NCBI RefSeq assembly: GCF_003149745.1
Contig: NZ_QGEG01000001.1
Location: 1,364,001 to 1,428,000, forward strand
Source: Flagellimonas aquimarina
GTDB lineage: Bacteria > Bacteroidota > Bacteroidia > Flavobacteriales > Flavobacteriaceae
Direction: 5' to 3'
DNA length: 64,000 nt
Positions 1 to 9,361 of this stretch are shown one piece after another. Within the stretch, counting starts at the first letter, position 1; every line of letters starts with the position of its first letter. The notes beneath the pieces are model-generated. The model did not search any database, was not told the DNA's origin, and saw only the letters and a program-made list of their open reading frames with translations. A program made the position numbers and the translations under genes.

Positions 1-58
1 GGTTATCTGGTATTTTTAAATCAAAATCAGTATTGCTGTAAGTAATATTGGTCGATTT

Positions 59-76
59 AAATTGTGATCACAATTT
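59..76. promoter_or_regulatory. Perfect 18-bp palindrome, possible operator
   Basis: The sequence AAATTGTGATCACAATTT is fully self-complementary. It ends three bases before an ATG at 80. A dimeric regulator could bind it, but no regulator gene is nearby, and AT-rich DNA makes chance palindromes more likely. Confidence 0.25.
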
Positions 77-79
77 GGT

Positions 80-211
80 ATGGTAGAAAATGAATCTGCA
101 AATGTGATAATACCATTTCATGATCTTTTCAATCCTTGGGGGTCAAGAAAAGCTTACACTTTTGAAGTTTGGTTGGTATCTGTTGGAATACTTAATATAA
201 TAAATTCCTAA
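80..211 (+). pseudogene. Short orphan frame, possible gene remnant
   Basis: A 43-codon frame opens with ATG at 80 and ends with TAA at 209-211. Its composition looks protein-like (hydrophobic and aromatic residues, including FHDLFNPWGSRK), but I recognise no family. In-frame stops at 17-19 and just before the ATG prevent an upward extension. It may be the tail of a decayed gene or a chance frame. Confidence 0.2.
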
Positions 212-422
212 AAAATTTATTACTCCCAAATATATGAGGTATTGTCCTAGACTAAACTGATTAATATCAACTTTTGTTTAGTCCAACTCGAATGATGAAG
301 ATCATTCTGGGCGTTCATTCTGAAAGCTAACTTTGAATAAGTCCGTAAACCTTGTTTTGTTATTGTAAGTAGTGTTCAATTGATGAAACACATTAATAAA
401 TGGACAATTAAAAAAAGAAAAA

Positions 423-1070
423 ATGAAAGCACTCAAATTTTTAAGTGTGTTGCTAATGATTTTGACAATAAACTCATGTAACACAAGAGGTAAAAAAGAA
501 GAAAAAACCAAAACCGGGGCTGAATTGACAGAAAAAAAAGGAGTCTACTCCATTGACACTGCAGGTGCCGTTTTACAATGGACAGCTTATAAATTTACGG
601 ATAAAGTGGCCGTAAATGGCACTTTTGACAGTTTTGAGCTACATATTGAAAACAGGAATACCTCCTTAATAGAAGAACTTCTTCAAGGAGCTGTAATAAA
701 TATCAATATCAATTCAGTTAATTCTGGCGAAACTATAAGAGATACAAAATTAAGGACCTATTTTTTTGATGTTTTTGGAACCGATACAATTAAGGGAGAA
801 ATAAAAACTACACTTGAAAGCAAAGGAGAAATGATTTTGGAAATGAATGCGATTGCCAATCAGATTGGCTATACATATAAGATGAAAAATGATACTGTAT
901 TCTTAAGTTCGGCTATTAATTTATCTCATTGGGAAGGCGAGGAAGCCATGATTTCACTCAACCAAGAATGTTACGAACTACATATGGGTGCGGATGGTAT
1001 TTCAAAATTGTGGCCAAATGTGGATATCACAATCAAGCTGCCTCTTGAAACAAGGCCGCATGCCGATTAA
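423..1070 (+). CDS. YceI-like domain lipoprotein
   Basis: The 215-residue product begins with a lipoprotein signal ending in a lipobox (INSC, Cys19), followed by a lysine-rich linker. From about residue 43 it resembles YceI proteins, a secreted lipocalin-like beta-barrel family that binds isoprenoid-type lipids. The conserved opening pattern is a Trp and a Lys-Phe followed by GTFDSFEL, and the LRTYFFDVFGTD segment in the middle is also typical. The protein probably sits in the periplasm or on the outer membrane. The gene stands alone, and the ligand is unknown. Confidence 0.8.
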   Translation: MKALKFLSVLLMILTINSCNTRGKKEEKTKTGAELTEKKGVYSIDTAGAVLQWTAYKFTDKVAVNGTFDSFELHIENRNTSLIEELLQGAVINININSVNSGETIRDTKLRTYFFDVFGTDTIKGEIKTTLESKGEMILEMNAIANQIGYTYKMKNDTVFLSSAINLSHWEGEEAMISLNQECYELHMGADGISKLWPNVDITIKLPLETRPHAD

Positions 1071-1330
1071 TTATTGGCTTAGATAAATAGAGTTATTCAA
1101 AATCGTAAGGATAAATACCAAATGTTTTCTCCAATGTGAAAGCAGCAAAGAAGCCTTTGAAAAGCTCACCAACCACAAATGAAAACCAAAAGAATTTCAA
1201 ATAATTTACAATATGATTAGATAGAAATGAAAAGCTGAACACCCTCTTGCTTAAACCTATTTAGTGTGAAACTATATTTAGATTCCTGGCAAGATGGTGT
1301 TTTTAAAAACTACTTTTTCAAAAGAGACTT

Positions 1331-1798
1331 TTAAGTGACTTGGATAACTTTAGGTTTTTGTTTTTTTGCTTCCTCTTTTTTGGCAAGATTAAAACTAAGG
1401 ATACCGTCTTCGTAATGCGCTTTGATTTCCTCTTCTTTTACACTTTCAGGAAGCTGTAGCGAACGATTGAATGAATCGTAGCTGAACTCTCTTCTGGTAT
1501 AGTTTTCTTCCTTTTCCTCTTCTGAACTTGATTTTTCCGCAGAAATATTGATGCACCCATCTTCAATGGTAACTTCAAAGTCTTTTTTGGCAAAGCCGGG
1601 GGCAGCTAATTCAATTTCAAAAGTATCATCGGTTTCTTTGATATTTAAAGCAGGTTCTACGGTTTTTCCATTCCAAAACCGACCTTTTGTAAAATCATCT
1701 CCCCAAAAGCGATTGTCGAAAAAATCATCCATATCAAAAAAATTGGGTCGGGCAAGACTTCCAAACGGTCTTCTTCTTCTAAATTTTACTAGTGACAT
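1331..1798 (-). CDS. Small heat shock protein, Hsp20/alpha-crystallin family
   Basis: This 155-residue protein has an Arg- and Phe-rich N-terminal arm (residues 1-45), an alpha-crystallin domain at about 47-145, and a C-terminal VIQV element of the I/V-x-I/V kind that links dimers into oligomers. The domain shows the family signatures AAPGF and YEDGILSFNLAK. Members are ATP-independent holdases that bind unfolding proteins in the cytoplasm. The length is normal. The gene is monocistronic, and no heat-shock operator was recognised upstream. Confidence 0.92.
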   Translation of the reverse strand: MSLVKFRRRRPFGSLARPNFFDMDDFFDNRFWGDDFTKGRFWNGKTVEPALNIKETDDTFEIELAAPGFAKKDFEVTIEDGCINISAEKSSSEEEKEENYTRREFSYDSFNRSLQLPESVKEEEIKAHYEDGILSFNLAKKEEAKKQKPKVIQVT

Positions 1799-2016
1799 AG
1801 TTCTTTGTTTTTAAGGTTAAACATTCTTGTACCCCCGAAATTAGTAACCTAGAAAGACCCTTCAAATGATGTGCGTCAGTCAACAGATAATGGGCTTTTA
1901 TTTCTAAGCCTTTACTAAAGGTTCGCTTTACAAGGCCCTTAGAAAACACTTAATGGTCTTGTAAATAAAATGTAGGAGAATCAATAAAGTATCTTCTCTG
2001 TATAAGTGTAGAAAAA

Positions 2017-2889
2017 TTATTTGGACAAGACCCTTATTTCCTTATCGGTAATATCTTTTGAATCAAAAATGATAGATTCAAATATCATTTCATGAATTAG
2101 TCCTTTTTTGGTTGGAAGATATCCAAGTTTATGTCTAAAGGGAATAGTAACACCATTAACTTCGTTAAAATCATCAAACACTACAAATCCGCTCGCACCT
2201 AGCGAGACTACTCTTACCGTATATTGAACTAGTTCTAAAATTTTTGTTTCCTTGTTTATCCAAAAAATATATTGATCAAACTCAGTGTTCGCTTCACCAG
2301 ATTTCCAAGTACCATAAACTAAATGATATGTTTTGCCGTCCATAACTCTATCTTCTATATAGTTTACTAATGGTATTTTATTTATCCAATAGGGCAGTTG
2401 TATAAAATACTCTTTGCCAACTAAAGCCGGAATCATATTGGCATCATCAATAACACTCAATTCTTGATTTATTCTTTTGTATGGGATGTTGTTGTCAATT
2501 CCCCAGATTTCATCTGCCCCTGGCCCATTTAATAATTTCACTCTTGAAAAACCTAGCTGAAATGCATAAAAGTCGTGTCTTACTTTCTGGTTTTCCAAAG
2601 GCCAGTTGTTATAGGCCTTTAGTTGCTCAAGTGCAGGAGACCAATCGTCATTATAAATTGCTGTTATGGTTTTAACACTTGAAACTCTATCCCATCCATG
2701 TGCCTTAAAACACAGATCAAGTATTTCTTGTCCTTTTTTCTCCCTCTCTGAATGTCCGGTTACAAAATCTCCCTCTTTTTTTATGATTTCTGGCCTAATA
2801 TCAACTAAATCATCTATTGATTGTCCTTTTAAACTTAACTGAACAAGAATAATTGCCAAAAAGCAGAACGTTTTAACTCCTAATCTCAT
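2017..2889 (-). CDS. Exported hypothetical protein
   Basis: The 290-residue product starts with a signal peptide (hydrophobic core at residues 6-20, probable cleavage after KGQ). The mature part has charged stretches and alternating beta-like segments. These recall Bacteroidota periplasmic proteins with a LolA/LppX-like fold, in which a conserved HGWDRVSSVKT-type opening is common. It lies 23 bases downstream of the esterase gene on the same strand, so the two and the small membrane protein may be co-transcribed. Function is unknown, and the fold suggestion is an inference from pattern only. Confidence 0.7.
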   Translation of the reverse strand: MRLGVKTFCFLAIILVQLSLKGQSIDDLVDIRPEIIKKEGDFVTGHSEREKKGQEILDLCFKAHGWDRVSSVKTITAIYNDDWSPALEQLKAYNNWPLENQKVRHDFYAFQLGFSRVKLLNGPGADEIWGIDNNIPYKRINQELSVIDDANMIPALVGKEYFIQLPYWINKIPLVNYIEDRVMDGKTYHLVYGTWKSGEANTEFDQYIFWINKETKILELVQYTVRVVSLGASGFVVFDDFNEVNGVTIPFRHKLGYLPTKKGLIHEMIFESIIFDSKDITDKEIRVLSK

Positions 2890-2912
2890 AATGTTATTTT
2901 TTAACTCTTAGA

Positions 2913-3749
2913 TTAATCCATTCCAAATAAATACTTAATCCCTCTGTGAAAGGCACTATTAAAAGCTGTTACATGCCCCTCATCCGCCAATATTTCTGGG
3001 TTAATCAAAAAACCAACAGACTTTAGCTCGGATGTCAGTTTTTTCCAAGGTTTCACCATTGTCTCTTGATTTTCTTGTGACCCGACCGACCAATACATAG
3101 GTAATCCTTTATTGGTATCTGAAAAAACGGGTAAACTTGAGCCAAACCACCACAATGATGGACTTGCTATTAGGTATTTGTTGAAGTAAGGTTCTTTTTT
3201 ACTTGCTACATATGTTGCAAAAAGTCCACTTAAGGAGTACCCAACTAAGGTTTCATCATTTTTATTTGCTCGGTAGTTGTCATTGATATATTTTTTGACG
3301 CAATCTTCCAGAAAGTTTAAAAAATTATCGGCCCCGCCAGAGTTCTCAATGCCAGAAATTCCTGTGAATTTTTCAATTTGGACTTCAGGCCACTTTGTTG
3401 GTGTAAGATCTCTTAATCTATTACTATGAATGTTTTCAAAACCTTCCTTATAGGCTAATCCGACCAAAATCACTTCAGGAATTTCTCGACCAAAGGACAT
3501 TAATACTCTGGAATTATAGACTATCCCAAAAGTAAGGTCACCATCCATTGTATAAATTACAGGATATGTTTTATCAGAATTAAGATATTCGGCAGGCAAA
3601 CTAATGTATACTGAATATTCTGCCCCATAGTTAGATTTCATTTCAATTTTAGAGGTTAAGGGCAAGGAAACTTCATGTAACGTTTGACATATAGCCTTTG
3701 AATTACCAAGTATTAGTACTAGAAGCAAGCAGTATTTTAGGGGTTTCAT
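2913..3749 (-). CDS. Exported esterase of the IroE/esterase D type (alpha/beta hydrolase)
   Basis: This 278-residue protein has a signal peptide (residues 1-22) and the layout of the putative esterase family PF00756. YPVIYTMDGD at 62-71 forms the oxyanion region, GYSLSG at 170-175 carries the nucleophile Ser172, and a C-terminal DEGH supplies the likely catalytic His. Members cleave carboxylic esters, including siderophore lactones, in the periplasm. The substrate here is unknown. Its start overlaps the stop of the membrane-protein gene by four bases, which indicates translational coupling. Confidence 0.8.
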   Translation of the reverse strand: MKPLKYCLLLVLILGNSKAICQTLHEVSLPLTSKIEMKSNYGAEYSVYISLPAEYLNSDKTYPVIYTMDGDLTFGIVYNSRVLMSFGREIPEVILVGLAYKEGFENIHSNRLRDLTPTKWPEVQIEKFTGISGIENSGGADNFLNFLEDCVKKYINDNYRANKNDETLVGYSLSGLFATYVASKKEPYFNKYLIASPSLWWFGSSLPVFSDTNKGLPMYWSVGSQENQETMVKPWKKLTSELKSVGFLINPEILADEGHVTAFNSAFHRGIKYLFGMD

Positions 3750-4150
3750 TGTTTTGATGTTCTTAAGGATTTGGTATAGATTATTACTCCTTTAGTTTGG
3801 AATATTGCGAATAACAATACCAGCATATTGGAAATTAGTATTAAGATAAAACCACCAGAACTTAGATTTTTCGCAAATGAAAGGTTGCCTATTTCAAGAA
3901 TGACATATAAAAAATCTAGAAGGATTATTATCCAGACCAATATTCTGGATATTTTTTTTCTATATGCTGCAATTAGTACTACTGACCCAAAAATGATCAT
4001 TTGGAGTGCAAAATTTAAGGGCTTGCCCCTTGCCATCTCAGAAATTGCAGTTACCGAGTTAGCAAACATTAATGTTAACAAGGCCATTGACAAAGAAAAA
4101 AAGCCATTAACCTTTAATGCAGCTCTAAGAATAAAAGTATTTTCCATCAT
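3746..4150 (-). CDS. Small integral membrane protein
   Basis: The 134-residue product has about four hydrophobic segments (near 12-35, 47-62, 68-88 and 98-120) joined by short basic loops, as expected for a small inner-membrane protein. I recognise no family. It is the first gene of the run leading into the esterase, with an ATGA-type overlap. The divergent neighbour is a membrane-anchored AraC regulator, so the 140-base gap between them probably holds both promoters. Confidence 0.65.
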   Translation of the reverse strand: MMENTFILRAALKVNGFFSLSMALLTLMFANSVTAISEMARGKPLNFALQMIIFGSVVLIAAYRKKISRILVWIIILLDFLYVILEIGNLSFAKNLSSGGFILILISNMLVLLFAIFQTKGVIIYTKSLRTSKQ

Positions 4151-4290
4151 ATAAATTTTTGACTGCTCCTAATGTATGTCAAACAATTTTTTAGAATGTG
4201 TCTATAAGTTTAGGATGACGCATTAGTGAATACTAAATTGGTATTGTGAGAAAGGACAATGTTTAATTTGTAATTTTATTCGCCAAGCTT

Positions 4291-5442
4291 ATGGAAGGTT
4301 TATTTAATATAGAATTTGATTTTTGGGCGGTGATTCTTCTTTTTGGTTCCTTTCAAGGGGTATTTTTAGCAGGAATGCTGCTTACTGGAAGGCAAAAGGG
4401 TAAGTCAATTTTTTTCTTGGCCTTGCTAATTCTGATCGTGGCAACAAATTTGTTCAACTACCTATTGCTACATACAAATCTCTACACTTTTGTTCCGCAT
4501 TTAGTACATGTTTCAACACCCTTCTTGATGTTGCTTGGGCCTTGTTATTATTTTTATATTAAATCAATATTGGAGCGGAAAATCAAACTACAAACCAGAG
4601 ATCTTTTACACTTTGCCCCCTTTTTGTTAGGTGCCCTTTTCTTTGCTCCATTTTACCTTCTCAATAGTTTGGAAAAAACGGAATTGCTAACATATCAACT
4701 AAGCTTTCTTAAAGCTGAACTTACGCCAGAAGTGGCGATATTTTTATTAGCTCAAATAGTTGTGAGTTTTGGTTATATCTACTACTCAATTAGAATGCTC
4801 AAAAAGCTAAAGGAGAGAAACAAAATAAGGTCTTTCGAAAATAAATATCATTGGCTAATTAAATTTAGCAGGGCCTTTTTGATATTCTGGAGTGTGGACT
4901 TTCTTGGAGTTGTTTGGTATTTCGTTCAAGGTGAAATAGATAGGCGAGTGTATTATATTACGATGTTATGTTGTGCCGTAGCTATTAATATGATTGTACT
5001 ATTCTTTTATAGAAATAGCAAAGTTTTTTTACAGGTTTTTTTGAACAATGAAAATTCAAAGTATGAAACCTCCAAAGTCAGTAACTCAGATCTACAAAAA
5101 CATCTTATCGAATTGGTTTCCTATATGGAATCAGAACGACCATATTTAGATGCGGGCCTTTCTTTACAAAAACTTTCGGATCACTTGAAGAAACCTAAGT
5201 ACTTAATTTCTCAAATTTTAAATATAGAGTTGGGAAAAAGCTTCTATGAATTTATTAATGAGTATAGGTTCAATGAAGTGAAGCATAGATTAAAGGACCC
5301 AAAATATCGGGATTTGACAATTTTGGCAATAGCTTATGATTCTGGGTTTAACAATAAAAACACCTTTAATAAAGTCTTTAAAAAGCAAGCTGGAATTACT
5401 CCTTCCGAGTACATTCAGAACAATTTAAAGGTGAAATCTTAA
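4291..5442 (+). CDS. AraC-family regulator with N-terminal membrane domain
   Basis: Residues 1-245 hold about seven hydrophobic segments with a central FLMLLGPCYYFYIKSI motif common in Bacteroidota membrane-bound AraC proteins. Residues 280-380 form the double helix-turn-helix domain, including the SLQKLSDHLKKPKYLISQIL first helix-turn-helix and the typical second one ending in a GITPSEY motif. It probably senses a membrane or periplasmic cue and acts directly on DNA. Its divergent placement suggests the small membrane protein/esterase operon as a target. That link is inferred from position. Confidence 0.85.
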   Translation: MEGLFNIEFDFWAVILLFGSFQGVFLAGMLLTGRQKGKSIFFLALLILIVATNLFNYLLLHTNLYTFVPHLVHVSTPFLMLLGPCYYFYIKSILERKIKLQTRDLLHFAPFLLGALFFAPFYLLNSLEKTELLTYQLSFLKAELTPEVAIFLLAQIVVSFGYIYYSIRMLKKLKERNKIRSFENKYHWLIKFSRAFLIFWSVDFLGVVWYFVQGEIDRRVYYITMLCCAVAINMIVLFFYRNSKVFLQVFLNNENSKYETSKVSNSDLQKHLIELVSYMESERPYLDAGLSLQKLSDHLKKPKYLISQILNIELGKSFYEFINEYRFNEVKHRLKDPKYRDLTILAIAYDSGFNNKNTFNKVFKKQAGITPSEYIQNNLKVKS

Positions 5443-5615
5443 AAAATGTATTCCTGGCATTTATAAGATGTGTCTTCCGCTGAAGGTTAAAAGAACTGAA
5501 TAATTCATCAGTGTAATTTTTGGCGTACTTGTGTGCCTAGGTGTCGTACTTTTATTTGAAACAAAACGATATTGCCACAGGTTCCCTCAGACTTTTTTAT
5601 ACAATCCTAAACTGG

Positions 5616-6119
5616 TCAATAATAAGGATAGTAATCAGTTGATGGTATTGTTACTTTATATTCTGTTTGAAGAAAAGTAACTAAATCGATGAGTTCCTGT
5701 ACGGTCATAACTTCATTGTAATTCTTCATCTTTGAAAGACCTCTTTCGGTGGTGGTTTTTTGTTTGTAGCTCTGTGCGATTTTGTGTGAAGGATTTATAA
5801 CTGAAGTGACCAGGTCTCCATATGATTTCTCTTTAGGAACTTCACCACCAAGATGTATTTTAAGACTATCGCTTCCTCCTTTCCACTCGATTTCAGAAAT
5901 ACTATGACATGTATTACAGTCCAACCTTTTATAGGTGGCTTTTCCTTCTTCAATATCGCCTGCAGGTAATGCAAATCCACGCCCTTGCTGATTGCAACTG
6001 CTTATGAACAAGCTCCCACATAATAAGATGAAGATCAGTAAATAGTTCGACAGATCACACAAAGGTTTGTTTTTACCAGACATAAGTTGTTGTTTTAAAT
6101 TAAAGCTTTGATTTACCAT
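5616..6119 (-). CDS. Mono-heme cytochrome c lipoprotein
   Basis: The 167-residue product has a hydrophobic stretch (26-40) ending in a lipobox-like ISSC (Cys42) and one heme-attachment motif, CNTCH, at 68-72. A Met near residue 131 or 138 could be the second axial ligand. The YGDLVTSVINPSHKI segment is frequent in periplasmic electron-transfer cytochromes of this phylum. It stands alone, convergent with the AraC gene, so its redox partner is unknown. A shorter start at Met13 (6083) would also fit the signal sequence. Confidence 0.82.
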   Translation of the reverse strand: MVNQSFNLKQQLMSGKNKPLCDLSNYLLIFILLCGSLFISSCNQQGRGFALPAGDIEEGKATYKRLDCNTCHSISEIEWKGGSDSLKIHLGGEVPKEKSYGDLVTSVINPSHKIAQSYKQKTTTERGLSKMKNYNEVMTVQELIDLVTFLQTEYKVTIPSTDYYPYY

Positions 6120-6304
6120 TATTATAATTGATCAAAACAAACTTAGCGTCTATAAAGAACAAAGAAAATGACTTACATCAACAAGTGTATTTAATCAATA
6201 TGCGTATACTATATGAACAAATAGTTGCACCAATTACTTAGTAGAAAGCAGAAGTACCACAACAGGCTTGTAGGGTAAGAAGTTTAATGACTTTGACCTT
6301 AAGC

Positions 6305-7144
6305 TTACTCATGTAATACCAAAAAAGGTGTTTCTATATGGTAGCTGATATTTTTTACAGTGGGTTTAATCAATATTTTTTGTAAAAAGCTTCTATCTTT
6401 TGTTACCATGACAATCATATCAATAGCCCTGCTTTCAACAAAACACTGCACGGCCTCGTCCACTTCAGCTTTTGACAAGGTGTAGAAACTATGTTCAAGA
6501 TCGTTTAAAGAATCGTTTAAAAACCTTTTGTTCGAAGTCTGTTCGTCATCAAGATTTTTTCCTTTTTCCAGGACATTCAATATACTCAGAGACGTATTGT
6601 TCAAGGTTGTCACTTCTTTTAGAGTGTCTAACATCTTATGATTGAATGCCACCTTAAAATCTGTAACAAAAGTGATTTCCCTAGGTTTTTTATAGGTGGC
6701 ATTTTCAGGAACCGCCAATAACGGACAATCAACTTTTGAGAGGACGGCTGCGGTATTACTTCCCACAATGATTTTCTTAAGGCCAGAAGCACCTTTCGTA
6801 CCCATAACAATCAGCTCAATTTTATAGTTTGAAACCATTTTTTTCACTGTACCCACAAAAGAACCGTATACTACATTTGTTACAAACTTGTGCTTACTAT
6901 TGGGTAAAGACTTTTCTATTCTTTTCAATAGATACTGCAAATCAGCTTCACTTTGCTCGAGAATACTTTTCCTTAATTTTTCTTGGTTTGCACGAACAGA
7001 AGTCTTTGCACCCGTGTATGAAGGCAATAGGTTGATGGTGAGGAGATAAAAGGTGCATTCGATATTTTTGAACATGGATAGTGCATACCGTATCGCGTTC
7101 CAAGAATTATCAGAGAAATCGGTGAGCATTAAAATATGTTTCAT
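6305..7144 (-). CDS. Universal stress protein, two UspA domains
   Basis: I place the start at the ATG at 7144 (279 residues), because MKHILMLTDFS is the standard UspA opening. An in-frame ATG at 7201 would add 19 residues with no family match. The first domain (1-145) keeps the ATP-binding pattern G-x2-G-x9-G-S in GTKGASGLKKIIVGS. The second domain (about 150-279) has lost these glycines, with TKDRSFLQKILIKP at the same place, so it probably does not bind nucleotide. Such tandem proteins act in stress and stationary-phase adaptation in the cytoplasm. Confidence 0.88.
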   Translation of the reverse strand: MKHILMLTDFSDNSWNAIRYALSMFKNIECTFYLLTINLLPSYTGAKTSVRANQEKLRKSILEQSEADLQYLLKRIEKSLPNSKHKFVTNVVYGSFVGTVKKMVSNYKIELIVMGTKGASGLKKIIVGSNTAAVLSKVDCPLLAVPENATYKKPREITFVTDFKVAFNHKMLDTLKEVTTLNNTSLSILNVLEKGKNLDDEQTSNKRFLNDSLNDLEHSFYTLSKAEVDEAVQCFVESRAIDMIVMVTKDRSFLQKILIKPTVKNISYHIETPFLVLHE

Positions 7145-7385
7145 ATCTGTTTGCATTTCGTTTATTATCCTTAAAATTAAATGGTGAAAATTAAGTGGCA
7201 CATGATTTTGGTCATAACCGTATTTTACTCAACGTCCTACATTTTCATCCAAAGTGAAAAAGAGGTGCTGTGAGAGTTATAGCTGAGATACGAGAACTTA
7301 ATTCTCAAACTACCAACAAATAAGGCCTTTCAAATCTTTAAATAGTCATGATAGTTGAATAGGTGACTTTGATCAATCACATAAA

Positions 7386-7538
7386 ATGGACCTTTTACAG
7401 GATTACTTTGTAAAAGACTTTTATGAAATTACTATCCCTTCAGATTCCATTGCCAGAACCATTACATTTGCTATAGAACAACCTTCTGATGTGGACGCAA
7501 GTCAAATAGTAATCCGTCCTTCGGTTCAAGATTTCTAA
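7386..7538 (+). pseudogene. C-terminal remnant of a short-chain dehydrogenase/reductase
   Basis: The 50 codons from ATG 7386 to TAA 7536-7538 encode the characteristic SDR tail: IPSDSIARTITFAIEQP followed by DVDASQIVIRPSVQ. In intact YdfG-like SDR enzymes this is the final helix and strand of a protein of about 250 residues. The Rossmann GxxxGxG and the YxxxK catalytic site are absent, and an in-frame TGA lies at 7356-7358. This is best read as a 5'-deleted pseudogene. Confidence 0.7.
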
Positions 7539-7756
7539 ACTATTTAAGAAAGCAGTGTCTTTTAAAAGCTTCATTTTACTTACGTACTGTATACGCTTTT
7601 GTATGTGGATTTTACGGATAGACAATGCTGTAATTTGAGAGAAAAGATATATGGAATTTTTATCTGTTGGTAAGAGTTCATCGTTCCAAATGAAGGTCGT
7701 GGAGTTGTATAAGTCAATAAGAGTTGAAGGGAAGTAGGGCGACTCTTAATCTTAAT

Positions 7757-7800
7757 AAAAAAACGCTGATTTTAAGTTTATATCACTTAAAATCAGCGTT
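7757..7800 (-). terminator. Rho-independent terminator of tRNA-fMet
   Basis: A perfect 15-bp stem (7762-7776 with 7786-7800) encloses a 9-nt loop. On the minus strand it is followed by a run of seven T (7757-7763). It begins seven bases after the last tRNA base. Confidence 0.9.
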
Positions 7801-7806
7801 TTGTAG

Positions 7807-7879
<73 letters not shown>

Positions 7880-7889
7880 ATGTGGACGG

Positions 7890-7922
7890 CAAAGATACAA
7901 CGGTTTTTCACTTATTTCCAAA
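7890..7922 (-). promoter_or_regulatory. Bacteroidota-type promoter of tRNA-fMet
   Basis: The minus strand shows TATCTTTG (7890-7897), an exact match to the TAnnTTTG -7 box of the Bacteroidota housekeeping sigma factor. A TTTG (7919-7922) lies 21 bases upstream as a -33 element. A transcript from about 7884 would give a leader of only a few bases before the tRNA. Confidence 0.7.
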
Positions 7923-7993
7923 TTAAAACTAATATTCACCAAAACGTTTCATGCAAGTCCAGCTTAAAATCCATAAATTCGAGTTTTTACTAT

Positions 7994-9361
7994 ATGAAAG
8001 ATTTTAATGATTTTTTGTCCGCAATGCTTCCATATACAGAGTGGGCCATGCTTATTCTCTTAATTGGTGGCGGATTGTTCCTTGTTTTTCAATCTAGATT
8101 TTTGCCATATCGCTATTTCGGTCATGCTATTGCCATTACCGCGGGCAAGCATGATAAAGAAGGGGCAAAAGGTGATGTAAGCCATCTTCAAGCGCTATCC
8201 GCTGCTGTAGCGGCAACCGTTGGCCTTGGGAATATTTCTGGAGTTGCCATCGCCATTTATATGGGAGGTCCTGGGGTTGTTTTCTGGATCTGGGTAACAG
8301 CACTAATAGGAATGTGTATAAAATTTTATTCTTGTAGCCTTTCCATTATGTATAGAGGAACCGACTCTGAAGGCAAGCTTCAAGGAGGACCAATGTTTTA
8401 CATTACAAAAGGTATAGGCAAAAAAGCAAAGCCATTGGCCACATTTTTCTGTATTGCCGGACTTTTTGGTTTTTTGGGAGTGTTTACTGCAAATCAGTTT
8501 ACGCAAACCTTTATGAATGTAGTGAAGCCGAATGAAAATTTGGCCATGTTGGGAGATTTCAACTGGAAATTGATTGTAGGGATTACCTTAGCGATTATAA
8601 CATCATTTGTAATTTTTGGTGGACTCAAAAAAATTGCCAAAGTTGCCTCAACCATAGTACCGTTCATGGTGTTGATATATTTTGTTGCGGTTGTGGTGGT
8701 TATGGCCACCAATGCGAATGAAGTATGGCCTTCCTTAAAATTAATCGTTGTTGAGGCTTTTGATTTTGACACCATGGTAAAAGGTGGTTTTTGGGGCTTG
8801 GTGATACTGGGGGTCCGTAGGGCCATGTTCTCAAACGAGGCTGGGTTAGGTAGTGCCCCAATGTATCATGGTCAATCCAAAACAGATGAACCTGTGCAAG
8901 AAGGGTTGGTTGCAATGCTTGGGCCTTTTATTGATACTATTATTGTATGCACTTTAACAGCAATAGTCATTATTTTGAGTGGAGCCTATTTAGAAGCTGA
9001 AAGCAATGGAATATTGATGACTCTGATTGCTTTCAAAAAATCTTTATTTGGTTTTGGCGACGTTTTATTGATGATTATCGTTTCTGCATTTGCACTATCC
9101 ACCTTATTCACCTATTCCTATTATGGGGTAAAATGCCTTTCCTTTTTAACCAATGCTAAAATTGGGAAATACTACAACTGGTATTTTGTGGCTACGATTG
9201 TGTTTGCAGCCGTGGCGTCGGTAGATTTGGTCATTAATTTGATAGATTTGGCCTATGCGCTTATGGTAATTCCAAATATGATTGCCGTACTTTATCTATC
9301 CCCTAGGGTTAACTTGGCTGCTAAAAGTTACTTTTCAAAAATGAAGCATGAAAAAGCATAG
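7994..9361 (+). CDS. Alanine/glycine:cation symporter (AGCS family)
   Basis: This 455-residue membrane protein with 10-11 hydrophobic segments belongs to the AGCS family, which imports alanine or glycine with sodium across the inner membrane. The VGLGNISGVAIAIYMGGPG loop and the RAMFSNEAGLGSAPMYH segment are family signatures. The ATG at 7994 is chosen because MKDFNDFLSAMLPYTEW gives the usual N-terminus. The frame remains open upstream to 7724 but then runs antisense through the tRNA gene and is spurious. The stop overlaps the era start by 14 bases. Confidence 0.93.
   Translation: MKDFNDFLSAMLPYTEWAMLILLIGGGLFLVFQSRFLPYRYFGHAIAITAGKHDKEGAKGDVSHLQALSAAVAATVGLGNISGVAIAIYMGGPGVVFWIWVTALIGMCIKFYSCSLSIMYRGTDSEGKLQGGPMFYITKGIGKKAKPLATFFCIAGLFGFLGVFTANQFTQTFMNVVKPNENLAMLGDFNWKLIVGITLAIITSFVIFGGLKKIAKVASTIVPFMVLIYFVAVVVVMATNANEVWPSLKLIVVEAFDFDTMVKGGFWGLVILGVRRAMFSNEAGLGSAPMYHGQSKTDEPVQEGLVAMLGPFIDTIIVCTLTAIVIILSGAYLEAESNGILMTLIAFKKSLFGFGDVLLMIIVSAFALSTLFTYSYYGVKCLSFLTNAKIGKYYNWYFVATIVFAAVASVDLVINLIDLAYALMVIPNMIAVLYLSPRVNLAAKSYFSKMKHEKA

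Larger units (their letters stand above)
1..422. other. Gene-poor left edge of the window
   Basis: No convincing full gene lies here. All six frames are short. The stretch holds a perfect 18-bp palindrome (59-76), a possible 43-codon frame (80-211), and an 8-bp inverted repeat (250-257 with 276-283, 18-nt loop) about 140 bases upstream of the YceI-like gene. A minus-strand frame at 302-511 is antisense to the start of that gene and is not taken as real. Confidence 0.5.
7145..7806. other. Gene-poor stretch with an SDR remnant
   Basis: Between the stress protein and the tRNA no intact gene is visible. The stretch contains a 50-codon remnant of a short-chain dehydrogenase (7386-7538) and the tRNA terminator (7757-7800). 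A minus-strand frame at 7440-7625 shows no family resemblance and lies antisense to the remnant. Confidence 0.5.

Noticed and set aside
302..511. Minus-strand 69-codon frame
   Set aside because: It overlaps the start and signal sequence of the YceI-like lipoprotein gene on the other strand and shows no family features.
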